From Papillibacter cinnamivorans DSM 12816 (GTDB lineage Bacteria > Bacillota > Clostridia > Oscillospirales > Oscillospiraceae), in NCBI RefSeq assembly GCF_900176335.1, contig NZ_FWXW01000008.1, positions 21,998 to 85,997 of the forward strand: a DNA stretch of 64,000 bases. Reading direction: 5' to 3'. Numbering within the stretch: position 1 is the first letter of the stretch; each line of letters starts with the position of its first letter. Both the position numbers and the translations under genes were made by a program. Positions 16,248 to 24,701 of this stretch are shown one piece after another. Below the pieces are notes generated by a model that was not told the origin of the DNA, did no database searches, and saw nothing but the letters and a program-made list of their open reading frames with translations.

Positions 16248-16490
16248 CTATTCCATGTATTCCCCACAGCTGTAATCATTAAACTGACGTTTTAGCTTGA
16301 GAAGGATCGAGTCGTCGGGCTGAACGGTTTCCTCGATAATCTTATACTGAATCCGTTTGCGGTCAAGCTTCTGTTTAAATTGCTCCAGCTCTTCCCTAAC
16401 GGCTGCTGCGGCCTCTTCGTGGCCAACCAGGTCTTCTTTCAGCTGAAAATGAATGGTCTGCTCCAGGCAGGCGTATTTGATCCGCTTCAT
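16248..16490 (-). CDS. Conserved small hypothetical protein
   Basis: 80 residues starting MKRIKYACLEQTIHFQLKED, charged and largely helical with a final strand (SILLKLKRQFNDYSCGEY). I recognise the pattern as a common clostridial hypothetical protein without known role. AAGGAGG lies five bases before the ATG at 16490, which decides against the longer frame from 16523. It converges on the CarD operon. The 288 bases between this gene and pdaA show no further gene. Confidence 0.75.
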   Translation of the reverse strand: MKRIKYACLEQTIHFQLKEDLVGHEEAAAAVREELEQFKQKLDRKRIQYKIIEETVQPDDSILLKLKRQFNDYSCGEYME

Positions 16491-16778
16491 TCTTCTTCCT
16501 CCTTTGCCAGCATATTCTATCACGTTTCAAAAAGCAGCCGCAAACGAAAAAAAACGCAATTTTAAAGTTTGTGAAATACGCGCATGCACTGCCGGCGCAA
16601 CATTTGTGCAGTTTTTCAGGTGAGAATTATCCAACCGCGCCAGCCGGATGCCCCCTGCTATACTTCTCCGTAACGTACATCCAGGTCCCGGACTATTCCG
16701 CGTATGAACCCATGCTCCGGCACATATATTGAAACGAGCGTTCCCGGATGCTCAAATCCAACCGGGGCGGTTTTCGCC

Positions 16779-17597
16779 ATGAAAAAAACCAGGATTCTTC
16801 TCATACGGAGAAAACGTCTGTTTCCGCTGTCTCTCTTTATTCTGCTCGCCGCCGTGTGCGCCGCGGGCTTTTTTTTCACGCGCACCCCGCCCGAGACGGC
16901 GGAAGCCTTCTCCGGGGAATTCATGTGGTACTATATCCCCCAGGAGGCGGGGGAGCCCCCTCAGCCCATGGAAAAGGCGGAGTATATCGGAAATTACAGG
17001 ATCCTCTACCTGGGGAAAACCGAAGAAAAGGTCATCTACCTGACCTTTGACGACTGCCCTGAAAACCAGAACATTCCCGCTATTCTGGACATCCTGGAAG
17101 AGCACGGCATCACGGCCGCCTTTTTCATGAACGAGACCTATATCCGAAAGTACCCGGAGGTCGTCCGGCGGGCGGTGGACGCGGGCTGCCTCATCTGCAA
17201 CCACACAGCCCACCATGTAAGCGTTACGCGGCTTTCCTTCAGCAAATTCAAAGCCGAACTTCGGGGCGTGGAGGAAGCCTACCGGGATGTGACGGGCAAA
17301 GAGCTTTCCCGATTCTTCCGGCCGCCCCAGGGCCTGTTCACCGAAACCACCCTGGGCTACGCCCAGGAGCTGGGGTATACCACGGTGTTCTGGTCCTTCA
17401 GCTACGACGACTGGAACGAGTTCGCCCAGCTTTCTGCGTCCCGCGCCATTTCCATTGTCATGAAGGAAACCCATCCGGGGGAGATCGCCCTGTTTCACTG
17501 TCAGTCCCGGACCAATTTAAAAATCCTGGACGGGGTGATTACCGCCTGGAGCGAGGCGGGGTACTCCTTCGGATCGCTGGAAGACCTGGCGGACTGA
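16779..17597 (+). CDS. Polysaccharide deacetylase, PdaA-like (spore cortex muramic acid)
   Basis: 272 residues with an N-terminal membrane anchor (about 9-30) and a NodB-type deacetylase domain (about 85-265). Motifs are LTFDDCPENQN (catalytic/metal Asp pair), NHTAHH (metal His pair), RFFRPPQG, FWSFSYDDWN and IALFHCQSRTN. PdaA removes N-acetyl from muramic acid so that delta-lactam can form in the spore cortex. Two usual residues differ: the Gly after TFDD is Cys, and Arg in RPPRG is Gln. The start is MKKTRILL at 16779; an upstream in-frame ATG at 16704 would bury the anchor. Confidence 0.85.
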   Translation: MKKTRILLIRRKRLFPLSLFILLAAVCAAGFFFTRTPPETAEAFSGEFMWYYIPQEAGEPPQPMEKAEYIGNYRILYLGKTEEKVIYLTFDDCPENQNIPAILDILEEHGITAAFFMNETYIRKYPEVVRRAVDAGCLICNHTAHHVSVTRLSFSKFKAELRGVEEAYRDVTGKELSRFFRPPQGLFTETTLGYAQELGYTTVFWSFSYDDWNEFAQLSASRAISIVMKETHPGEIALFHCQSRTNLKILDGVITAWSEAGYSFGSLEDLAD

Positions 17598-17642
17598 TAA
17601 AACTGTCGGTTAAAAAGGTACCGGAATATTTCAGACTAGCTC

Positions 17643-17675
17643 AAAAAGCCGCCGGGTCAAAGCCGGCGGCTTTTT
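17643..17675. terminator. Bidirectional terminator between pdaA-like and flavoprotein genes
   Basis: Stem AAAAAGCCGCCGG / CCGGCGGCTTTTT, loop GTCAAAG. It serves the convergent genes on both sides. Confidence 0.9.
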
Positions 17676-17715
17676 GGATTCGGACTATATTATGCACATT
17701 TCCCTGCAGCATCTT

Positions 17716-18303
17716 TCAGGCTTCCGACAGCGTACCGATGAGCCGCCGGGCAAATTCCCCTGCATGTTTCTTTTTTTCCTCGGTGATAAACTCCGCTTTG
17801 TATCCGAAATCCCTTTCCGCCAGCATGCCGATATAGTCAAGCTGAGAGTGCCTGCAGTAGCGCCTGATTCCCTCTTCGAAGAGATCGGCCCCCTTTTCGG
17901 GGCGATACCCGCAGGTGGTTATAATCGCCGCTTTCTTTCCCTTCCAGAGTGACGGGCCTTTTTCATCGCCATAATATTTGTTCATTCCGTACATCAGCCG
18001 ATCGAGAATCGCCTTCATGGGAGGCGTGCAGTACCAGCAGTAGATCGGCGTAGCCAGAATCATAACGTCGCACCCGTACACCTTGTCGAAGATCTCCTGG
18101 GCGTCATCTTGAAACCTGCATCCGAAAATCGTCCAGTCTTTCTGGCAGCTGCGGCAGGCGACGCAGGGCTCAATATGCTTGTCGTGGAGCCATATCTGAT
18201 CATGCTGAACCTTATGACGATCCAACTCTTCAAGAAACGGCCTGATCAATTGAGCCGTATTCCCGTTTTTGCGCGGGCTCCCGCTGAGTATGCAAAATTT
18301 CAT
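17716..18303 (-). CDS. NADPH-dependent FMN reductase / flavodoxin-family protein
   Basis: 195 residues. The FMN phosphate loop is LSGSPRKNGNTAQL at the N-terminus, followed by the cysteine pair in CVACRSCQ typical of clostridial members (iron-sulfur flavoprotein-like), and ILATPIYCWYCTPPMK for flavin contact. The protein probably shuttles electrons to quinones or small oxidants. ATG 18303 matches the domain start; TTG 18330 is an alternative. Convergent with the pdaA-like gene. Confidence 0.88.
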   Translation of the reverse strand: MKFCILSGSPRKNGNTAQLIRPFLEELDRHKVQHDQIWLHDKHIEPCVACRSCQKDWTIFGCRFQDDAQEIFDKVYGCDVMILATPIYCWYCTPPMKAILDRLMYGMNKYYGDEKGPSLWKGKKAAIITTCGYRPEKGADLFEEGIRRYCRHSQLDYIGMLAERDFGYKAEFITEEKKKHAGEFARRLIGTLSEA

Positions 18304-18390
18304 ATCCGATTCCCCGTCCATTTGATTCAATTGCTGCTTGACCGGTTTTGAAGCCTGAGAAAGCGTTCACCGGTGTTGCGAACCTTTCCA

Positions 18391-18421
18391 ATTTCTGCTA
18401 CAGTAAAACTATAGCAGAAAT
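18391..18421. promoter_or_regulatory. Dyad upstream of the GyrI-like gene
   Basis: Perfect 10-base arms ATTTCTGCTA (18391-18400) and TAGCAGAAAT (18412-18421) with 11 bases between, 71 bases before the start at 18492. It has the form of an operator; the protein that binds is not evident nearby. Confidence 0.55.
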
Positions 18422-18491
18422 ATTCCCTGTTTCCTAGGGCAAAGCACGGTATTTTAAAAATCGGTGCAGAGAAAAGGAAAGGAGATCTTCC

Positions 18492-19151
18492 ATGGCAAGC
18501 GCAGCTTTGGATTATAAGAAAGAATTTTGGGACCTATATCACCCGAAAGCCGCGCCCCGCTTGATAGACGTGCCCGCCATTCTCTTTCTGGCGGTTGACG
18601 GCAAAGGCAATCCCAACGAGGAGGGCGGCGAATACTCCCGGGCCATGGAGCTTCTATACGCCCTGAGCTACTCCATCAAAATGAGCAAAATGGGACCGGA
18701 AAAGCCGGAGGGCTATTTTGAGTATGTGATACCGCCGCTGGAAGGTCTCTGGTGGCTGGAGGGGGACCGGCCCTTCGCCTTTTCGGAGAAGGACAAATTC
18801 TGCTGGACCTCTATGATACGCCAGCCGGAATTTGTAACGCCCGGGATGCTGGATTCGGCAAAAGCCGCCGTACGGAAGAAAAAACCGGAACTGGACGTCT
18901 CCCGGGCAAAATTCTTTACCTATCGGGAAGGGCTCTGCGTCCAGGTGATGCACCTGGGGCCCTATGACGGGGAACCGGCCACCATGGCGCGGCTGCAGGA
19001 ATTCCTCCGGGCAAACGGGTACCGGGACGCCGTGTCCGACCGGCTTCCGGACGGAACCGTTCTCCGGCATCACGAGATCTATCTGGGAGATCCCCGAAAG
19101 ACGGAGCCCTCCAGGCTGAAGACCGTTCTGCGCCACCCTGTGAAGAAATAA
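18492..19151 (+). CDS. GyrI-like small-molecule-binding domain protein
   Basis: 219 residues; single GyrI/SOUL-like domain without a DNA-binding region. Typical elements are FLAVDGKGNPNEEGGEYSRA, the aromatic EGLWWLEG and VMHLGPYDGEPATM near residue 156. Family members bind or hydrolyse amphipathic compounds and often serve in drug tolerance. AAAGGAG sits eight bases before the ATG. The dyad at 18391 suggests induction control. Monocistronic, closed by an exceptional hairpin. Confidence 0.85.
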   Translation: MASAALDYKKEFWDLYHPKAAPRLIDVPAILFLAVDGKGNPNEEGGEYSRAMELLYALSYSIKMSKMGPEKPEGYFEYVIPPLEGLWWLEGDRPFAFSEKDKFCWTSMIRQPEFVTPGMLDSAKAAVRKKKPELDVSRAKFFTYREGLCVQVMHLGPYDGEPATMARLQEFLRANGYRDAVSDRLPDGTVLRHHEIYLGDPRKTEPSRLKTVLRHPVKK

Positions 19152-19187
19152 TCTGGACTTCAATAAAATGTCGATACAACAAAAGAA

Positions 19188-19234
19188 ACAGTACGGTTGT
19201 CCCCCCGCCTCCGGCGGGGGGACAACCGTACTGT
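19188..19234 (+). terminator. 22-base perfect hairpin with C6/G6 core
   Basis: Arms 19188-19209 and 19213-19234 pair perfectly around the loop TCC, with core CCCCCCGCC/GGCGGGGGG. A T-rich tract follows. It probably terminates the GyrI-like gene. The core resembles that of the hairpin at 32747. 19235-19491 shows no gene. Confidence 0.75.
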
Positions 19235-19491
19235 CTTGTTTAATCTTTTTGGGGTTAATAGTATAAAACGACGGGTTCGGACCGCGCGGTACCGTTTGTT
19301 CTCCTGTAAATTTTACCGCGGGATTGTTCTTTCCCGTTTCACCAAATCCAATGGAAAATTTCTGTAAATATTCGGTAAGTCACCGCTGAATTAATATTCT
19401 GCGGTGACTTGTCCTTTTGATTCATAATTGAATTTTTTCACGGAATTTCCGCGGTTCCTGCCGTCTATTTTATGGAATTTAAAAATATTTT

Positions 19492-20904
19492 TTAATATCG
19501 GATACGGTACTTTCCCTTCCTTCGGACAATGGACGACTGACTGGTTTGGAGGACCTCCGCCGCCTTATAGGTATTGCCGTATTTATGAAGGGCATATTCC
19601 ACATAGTTTTTTTCGCACCGGGCAAGGTATTCCCTCAGGGAGGTCTTCTTCTCCAGAAGCATGTCGTATTCCTCGTTTACGGCTTCGCTTTCTTCCGGTT
19701 CATCCTGCCATCCAAGGGCGTAATCGGGAGCAAATTCCGCCGTTATATCCCCGATGTTGCTGATCTCAATGGTTTCGTCAAAGCTCATGACCACAGCCCG
19801 TTCCACGAAATTTTTCAGTTCCCGCACGTTCCCGGGCCAGTTGTACCGGGTCATATATGTCAGGGTATTGGGCGAGAGGGTCTTCTTTTTGTTGTATTTA
19901 TCGCAGTACCGCCTGAGAAACAGCGACGCGAGAGGGACAATGTCCTCCCGCCGGTTTCTCAGGGGCGGGAGCACGATGGGAATTACATTGAGCCTGTAGT
20001 ACAGGTCGCTGCGGAAGCTGCCTTCGTTAATCGCCGCGATAAGGTCCTGATTGGTCGCCGTGATCAGCCGGAAATCCACAAGGTGATGCCGGTTGGAGCC
20101 CAGGCGCTGAATCTGCCTGGTTTCCAGCGCGCGCAGCAGCTTTCCCTGCAGGTTCAGGGGCATGGAATTGATCTCGTCCAAAAACAGGGTCCCCTTATCG
20201 GCTTCTTCGATCAGGCCCTGCTTTTCGGCCACGGCACCGGTAAAAGCGCCCTTCTCAAACCCGAAAAGCTCCGCCTCCAGCAGGTTTTCCGGCAGAGAGG
20301 CGCAGTTGATAATCACCAATTTGTTCTTATTTCTGAGGCTGTGTTCGTGGATGTAGTTGGCGATGACCTCCTTCCCGGTGCCCGTCTCTCCGGTAATCAG
20401 CACGGCGGAGTCCACTTTGGCAATCCTGTCCACCATTTCCATAAGCCTTCGCATCTCGGAACTTCTGGATATGACGGTATCCGACGGTCTTTCCTCCATA
20501 TGGGGCATGGAAACGCAGTTGATTACATCGTGCCTAGCTGCCTCCTGCAGCGGGTCGTTGATCGTTGCAACGTCCCGGCAGATAGCAAGGATATTTTTTA
20601 CGTTGCCGTTTCCGTCAAAAATTGGTGTGGATATGATAAGCTGCCTATAGCGCCGCTTGATTCCGTCCACATCCTGAAACATGATCACACGTTTTTTTTG
20701 CTTATATACAATGTCGGAGATGGAACTCTTGATAAAACCTTCCTTCACAAGATCGTAAACATTATACTGCATGATCTTTGTCTTCGATATTCCCGTCATC
20801 TTGACGTATGTGCTGTTTACGAAAATATAGTCGCCTTTTTCGTCCAGGACGTAAACGCCGTCGATAAAGTTATCCAGCATTGTCTCATAAAACTTGCTGT
20901 CCAT
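19492..20904 (-). CDS. PAS-domain sigma-54-dependent transcriptional activator
   Basis: 470 residues. A single PAS sensor at about 1-115 (MLDNFIDGVYVLDEKGDYIF) is followed by the AAA+ domain at about 145-380, with Walker A GETGTGKE, GAFTGA near residue 217 and TLFLDEI. The C-terminal Fis-type helix-turn-helix is TYKAAEVLQTSQSSIVRRKG. It should drive the divergent dehydrogenase/BKACE genes, which carry a perfect sigma-54 promoter 105 bases past this gene's start. The PAS ligand is unknown and may be the substrate of that pathway. Confidence 0.94.
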   Translation of the reverse strand: MDSKFYETMLDNFIDGVYVLDEKGDYIFVNSTYVKMTGISKTKIMQYNVYDLVKEGFIKSSISDIVYKQKKRVIMFQDVDGIKRRYRQLIISTPIFDGNGNVKNILAICRDVATINDPLQEAARHDVINCVSMPHMEERPSDTVISRSSEMRRLMEMVDRIAKVDSAVLITGETGTGKEVIANYIHEHSLRNKNKLVIINCASLPENLLEAELFGFEKGAFTGAVAEKQGLIEEADKGTLFLDEINSMPLNLQGKLLRALETRQIQRLGSNRHHLVDFRLITATNQDLIAAINEGSFRSDLYYRLNVIPIVLPPLRNRREDIVPLASLFLRRYCDKYNKKKTLSPNTLTYMTRYNWPGNVRELKNFVERAVVMSFDETIEISNIGDITAEFAPDYALGWQDEPEESEAVNEEYDMLLEKKTSLREYLARCEKNYVEYALHKYGNTYKAAEVLQTSQSSIVRRKGKYRIRY

Positions 20905-20941
20905 CTTCCGTCACCTCCGCTGAATTTTTCTCTTCTCTGAT

Positions 20942-20970
20942 ATCATACTATTTTTAAGCCCGCTTGTCAT
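20942..20970 (-). promoter_or_regulatory. Sigma-70-type promoter of the activator gene
   Basis: Minus strand: ATGACA (20970-20965), a 17-base spacer and TATGAT (20947-20942), about 40 bases before the start at 20904. Confidence 0.55.
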
Positions 20971-21008
20971 CCTCCATCTCCGGCCAAATTCCGCCGCGGC
21001 AAAATTTT

Positions 21009-21024
21009 TGGCATAATAATTGCA
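21009..21024 (+). promoter_or_regulatory. Sigma-54 promoter of the dehydrogenase/BKACE operon
   Basis: TGGCATAATAATTGCA matches the -24/-12 consensus with exact GG/GC spacing. The start would be near 21036, leaving an unusually long 245-base leader before 21281. Confidence 0.85.
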
Positions 21025-21131
21025 TATATCATTGGCAGATTCTAAATCTGCGGCAAACCGCCTGCCTGTCCGGGTGTGATTATCCTGTTCCGGTTCGGCA
21101 GTCCTGCTTGTTTGCCGATAGCCGCAGCTTA

Positions 21132-21171
21132 ATTTATTATACCACGTTTCCTATTATATGGTATAATAAAT
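21132..21171. promoter_or_regulatory. 13-base inverted repeat in the leader
   Basis: Arms ATTTATTATACCA (21132-21144) and TGGTATAATAAAT (21159-21171), perfect, 14 bases apart. It lies about 115 bases downstream of the sigma-54 start. It could be a downstream enhancer, an operator, or an RNA hairpin. A sigma-70-like element TTGCCG-17-TATTAT (21112-21140) overlaps the left arm. Confidence 0.5.
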
Positions 21172-21280
21172 GCGGTATCCGACAGAGCAAATTCCCGCCG
21201 GATATTTCTGCGGCGGGCCGTGGCATACGGCCTCAATCCAGTGCAAAATACATCGCCGATAAGGCGGAACGGAGGAAGTT

Positions 21281-22309
21281 ATGAGAACATGTATTCTTGG
21301 TTGCGGCTCTATGGGAACAGTGTTGGGCGCGTTTATGACGAAAAACGGCTGTAAGGTCGATATGGTCGACTCTTATGCGGATCACGTCAAAGCGCTCAAC
21401 GAAAAGGGCGCGAAAATAGTCGGTTTCGTGGACATGACAATCCCTGTCAAAGCCCTCACCCCGGATCAGATGGAAGGGATCTACGACCTGGTGTTCCTGT
21501 TTACAAAGCAGACGGCAAACGAAGAAGTGCTGTCCAATCTTCTGCCCCATCTGGGCCCGGACAGCACGGTCTGCACGCTCCAGAACGGCGTGCCTGAAGT
21601 TTATGTCTCCGAGAAAATCGGCAAAAACAGAACCGTCGGCGGCACCGTGCTTTGGGGCGCTACTTTCTGGTCCCCCGGCGTTTCCGAGCTGACCCAGGAT
21701 ATCACCAAATCCAAGGTTCTCTTTGATATCGGCGAGATCGACGGCAAAATCACCGATCGGATTAAAAAGGTTGCAAGCGTTCTGGAATACATGGGGCCGG
21801 TGGAAATCACCACGGAGCTCATGGCTTCCCGCTGGGCAAAGCTGGTGAACAACGCCTGCATGAGCGGCATGTCCGCCGCATGCGGCTGCACTTTTGGGGA
21901 CGTTTTGGACAACCCCAAGGCCCGCGCGTGCCTGAGCTATATCGGGTATGAAGTAAAAGCCTGCTGCGAAGCGGACGGATTAAAAATGCCCGTTCTCCTC
22001 GGCCGCTACTCCCCGGATACGCTGGATCTTTCCAAACCCGGAGGATTTGAAGCTTCTCAGAAGATGTTCCTGGAAATGTACGACGGACTGCGCACCGCCA
22101 AGGCCAGCATGCTTCAGGACCTTGAAAAGGGCAAAAAGACGGAGGTCAACATGATCAACGGCTTTGTCTGTGACACCGGCAAGAAGCACGGAATCCCCAC
22201 TCCTTACTGCAGCACCGTCGTGAAGGTTGTCACCGGCATTGAAAACGGCGAATATCCCCTCTCCATGGACAATATCAAGTATTTCAAAGTTCCCGGCTTT
22301 AAAGACTAA
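21281..22309 (+). CDS. Ketopantoate-reductase-family NAD(P)-dependent dehydrogenase
   Basis: 342 residues. The N-terminal Rossmann fold carries ILGCGSMGTVLGA and DLVFLFTKQTANEEVLSNL. The C-terminal helical domain has the ketopantoate-reductase elements ASRWAKLVNNACMSGMSA (catalytic Lys), SMLQDLEKGKKTEVNMING and HGIPTPYCSTV. Because it is co-transcribed with a BKACE gene under sigma-54 control, it is more likely a catabolic 2- or 3-hydroxy-acid dehydrogenase than PanE. A longer insert than PanE (342 versus about 300 aa) fits a distinct subfamily. GGAGGAAG precedes the ATG. Confidence 0.88.
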   Translation: MRTCILGCGSMGTVLGAFMTKNGCKVDMVDSYADHVKALNEKGAKIVGFVDMTIPVKALTPDQMEGIYDLVFLFTKQTANEEVLSNLLPHLGPDSTVCTLQNGVPEVYVSEKIGKNRTVGGTVLWGATFWSPGVSELTQDITKSKVLFDIGEIDGKITDRIKKVASVLEYMGPVEITTELMASRWAKLVNNACMSGMSAACGCTFGDVLDNPKARACLSYIGYEVKACCEADGLKMPVLLGRYSPDTLDLSKPGGFEASQKMFLEMYDGLRTAKASMLQDLEKGKKTEVNMINGFVCDTGKKHGIPTPYCSTVVKVVTGIENGEYPLSMDNIKYFKVPGFKD

Positions 22310-22361
22310 TTTCGGTCCGGAGAACAAAACTATATTTAATACAGAAAGGTGATCTTCTATC

Positions 22362-23213
22362 ATGAGCACAGGTCTCGAAAACAAAGTTATCATCACAGCC
22401 GCCCTTACCGGCGCAGTCACGCCGAAATCCATCAGCCCCAACACCCCCATCACCCCGGAAGAAATCGCGGAAGACGCTTATAAGTGCTGGAAAGCGGGCG
22501 CCGCCATTGTCCATCTTCACATGAGAACCGACGACGGCATCGGCACCATGGACAAAGAGCGCTTCAAGAAGACCGTTTCCCTCATCCGTGCAAAAACGGA
22601 CTGTGATATTGTCGTCAACTGCACCACTTCCGGCGACAACAACGCCACCGACGAAACCCGCATGGCCCACATCAAGGAAATCCCCGCCATCGAGCTCGCC
22701 TCCTACGACGCAGGTACCTTCAACTGGATGCCCAGCTTCGTGTTCTACAACACGCCCCAATTCCTGACAAAGCTCGGAACCACCATGCAGGAGTACGATG
22801 TCAAGCCCGAAGTTGAGATCTTCGACATGGGCATGCTGAACAACGCCAAGTATTATCTGGGCAACGGCGTTCTCAAGTCCCCGATGTACTGCCAGCTGGT
22901 TATGGGCGTGGGCGGAGCCATGGAAGCTACTGTTGAAAATCTTCTCTATCTTGTCAACCACCTGCCCAAGGACACCGTCTGGTCCGCTTTCGGCATCGGC
23001 ACCGCTCATCTTCCCATCATGTACGCGGCACTGGCTCTGGGCGGACACATCCGCGTGGGCCTGGAAGACAACGTTTACTTCTCCAAGGGAGTCAAGGCAT
23101 CCAACCCGCAGCTGGTTGACCGCGCCGTGCAGGCCATCACGACCTTCGGCAAAGAGCCTGCTACTCCGGCGGAAGCCCGCCAGATTCTGGGCCTCAAGCC
23201 CCTGGTGCGCTAA
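22362..23213 (+). CDS. BKACE (beta-keto acid cleavage enzyme, DUF849) family protein
   Basis: 283 residues, TIM-barrel family represented by 3-keto-5-aminohexanoate cleavage enzyme (Kce). These enzymes react a beta-keto acid with acetyl-CoA to give acetoacetate and a new CoA ester. Metal ligands are seen in IVHLHMRTDDG (His-x-His) and in GGHIRVGLEDN near the end; VNCTTSGDNN and PEVEIFDMG are further conserved blocks. It begins 52 bases after the dehydrogenase with AAGGTGAT as ribosome site. Substrate is unknown; 3-dehydrocarnitine and keto-aminohexanoate are family precedents. Codon use is strongly biased, suggesting high expression. Confidence 0.92.
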   Translation: MSTGLENKVIITAALTGAVTPKSISPNTPITPEEIAEDAYKCWKAGAAIVHLHMRTDDGIGTMDKERFKKTVSLIRAKTDCDIVVNCTTSGDNNATDETRMAHIKEIPAIELASYDAGTFNWMPSFVFYNTPQFLTKLGTTMQEYDVKPEVEIFDMGMLNNAKYYLGNGVLKSPMYCQLVMGVGGAMEATVENLLYLVNHLPKDTVWSAFGIGTAHLPIMYAALALGGHIRVGLEDNVYFSKGVKASNPQLVDRAVQAITTFGKEPATPAEARQILGLKPLVR

Positions 23214-23265
23214 TTTATTTGCTTTTCGGTTTTGTTTTGGTTACTCTCCTTCCCCCCCCCACGAA

Positions 23266-23303
23266 GACAGGCGGTCGCAAACGCGGCCGCCTGTCCGTTT
23301 TTT
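23266..23303 (+). terminator. Terminator of the dehydrogenase/BKACE operon
   Basis: Stem GACAGGCGG / CCGCCTGTC with a 12-base loop, then CGTTTTTT. The following 23304-23520 is AT-rich without a gene. Two similar words, TTATTATGTTAACTTTT near 23325 and TTATTATGTTAATCTTT near 23495, bound it. Confidence 0.85.
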
Positions 23304-23522
23304 AATCAACATATTTATCTCATATTATTATGTTAACTTTTGAAATCGTTTTTTCTGCAGCATGCGCTCTTTCATTGAATCAGAGCAAAGTTTGCTCGGT
23401 AGCATTACCTTCAGCGTTTGTAACAACTTTATCATTCTGCTTAAATATCGCATATCCTGGCAATATGCATCCATATCCCACTTTTAGTATTCATTATTAT
23501 GTTAATCTTTAGTAATAATTCA

Positions 23523-23548
23523 AGGCCGGGGGGATTCCCCTCCGGCCT
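23523..23548 (-). terminator. Hairpin downstream of the hydrolase gene
   Basis: Arms AGGCCGGGGGG / CCCCTCCGGCCT, followed on the minus strand by TTGAATTATT. It ends the hydrolase transcript. Confidence 0.7.
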
Positions 23549-23562
23549 CGACAGTGGATAGA

Positions 23563-24396
23563 TTATTCCGGCTTTTTCGGATATTCCTTCAGAAGACTGA
23601 AAAAGCCCTTGTTGATGGAGGAAAAGTGAATGTTGACGCCGGGACGGAACTGGGATTCCACAAAGGTAATCAATTTGGCGTTCGGAAGCATCCGGGCCAT
23701 TTGAGCCGCCGCCTCGTAGGGCACCATAGCGTCGCCTTTCGCGTAGTACAGCGTCACGGGCTGCGTGATGGAAAACGGGTCGAAGCCCCAGGGAATCGCG
23801 TGCAGTCTTCCTTCCCTGGCGGGGCCGATGCACCGATTGGCAGAGACATCATTCAAAGAGTTCTCGTAATAGCCTCCGGGCTCTCCCCGCAGGCCCTTTT
23901 TCATTTCGGCCAGCTTATTTTCAAAATACTCCTGTGTCTCGGAAAGGGGCTGATCCTCAAGCCTCAGATACCCTTTCTGAAATTTCGGGGGATACAGACT
24001 GAATATCTCCTTTCGGAAAACAGCCGGAACACCGCCTAAAAGCCAAACCCGGCCCACAAGCTCCGGGAAACCAACGGCAGTGGCATACGCGTAAGGCCCG
24101 CCGGCCGAAATACCCACGACGTCGAAAGAGTGCAACTCCAGCTGCCGGACCGCCTCTTGAAACAGCGGAATCCAATCTCCCACCCTTGTAATGTTCATAA
24201 CCGAGCTGTCCCCATAGCCGGGACGCTCAAAAACGATACATCTAACGTCCGCCTCATCGATGGCCCGGCGCCAGCTTCCCTCCAGCCAGGAGCTGACCAG
24301 CTGGCCGTGAAATAAAACCAGCGTGTGCTTTCCGCCGCCGTACACCTGATAGGCAAGCCTGTCCCCGTTTTGCAGATTGACGAATTTTTTTGCCAT
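23563..24396 (-). CDS. Alpha/beta-hydrolase-fold protein
   Basis: 277 residues. Oxyanion region LVLFHGQLVSSW, nucleophile elbow VVGISAGGPYAYATA (Ser near residue 96), a cap region with aromatic and charged residues, and late Asp in YYAKGDAMVPYE. A late His is present in NIHFSSINKG. This is the usual Ser-Asp-His arrangement of esterases and related hydrolases; substrate unknown. Start 24396 gives the canonical first strand. Monocistronic. Confidence 0.88.
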   Translation of the reverse strand: MAKKFVNLQNGDRLAYQVYGGGKHTLVLFHGQLVSSWLEGSWRRAIDEADVRCIVFERPGYGDSSVMNITRVGDWIPLFQEAVRQLELHSFDVVGISAGGPYAYATAVGFPELVGRVWLLGGVPAVFRKEIFSLYPPKFQKGYLRLEDQPLSETQEYFENKLAEMKKGLRGEPGGYYENSLNDVSANRCIGPAREGRLHAIPWGFDPFSITQPVTLYYAKGDAMVPYEAAAQMARMLPNAKLITFVESQFRPGVNIHFSSINKGFFSLLKEYPKKPE

Positions 24397-24701
24397 GCCG
24401 AATCTCCTTTTTCCCCGGATCTCCCGCGGGACGTTTCTCTATAAAATCCGCCGCTTCCGGCGGCTTCATATGGCCCAATACGCATTAGTATAAGGCAGCG
24501 CGTCCGTTTTTTCAATACGCGGCGGCGGAAAAAGCTTCCCGCGCCGCGGATTCCCGGCTCTCCGCCTCATTAGGTATACCATAATATAATTATGTTAACT
24601 CTTTCGCGCATATTCCGGGATCTTCTTCCCTTTTTCCTTTGACAGATACGCTCCGCTGCGGTAGTCTATAATTAACATATCATTCCAAAGGAGGACGCGG
24701 T

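Noticed and set aside
19546..20940. 464-codon plus-strand frame
   Set aside because: Antisense shadow of the sigma-54 activator at 19492-20904, with no recognisable protein features.
21033..21049. GCAGATT-CTA-AATCTGC as activator site
   Set aside because: It lies at the expected transcription start itself, and no second copy was found nearby. It may be a simple leader hairpin.
23304..23520. Small mobile element bounded by TTATTATGTTAA words
   Set aside because: The words are short and AT-rich, no inverted ends or coding content were found, and similar words also appear near 24590, so chance is likely.
24639..24672. TTGACA and TATAAT upstream of the integrase-like gene as a promoter
   Set aside because: The two boxes are 22 bases apart, too far for a normal sigma-70 promoter.
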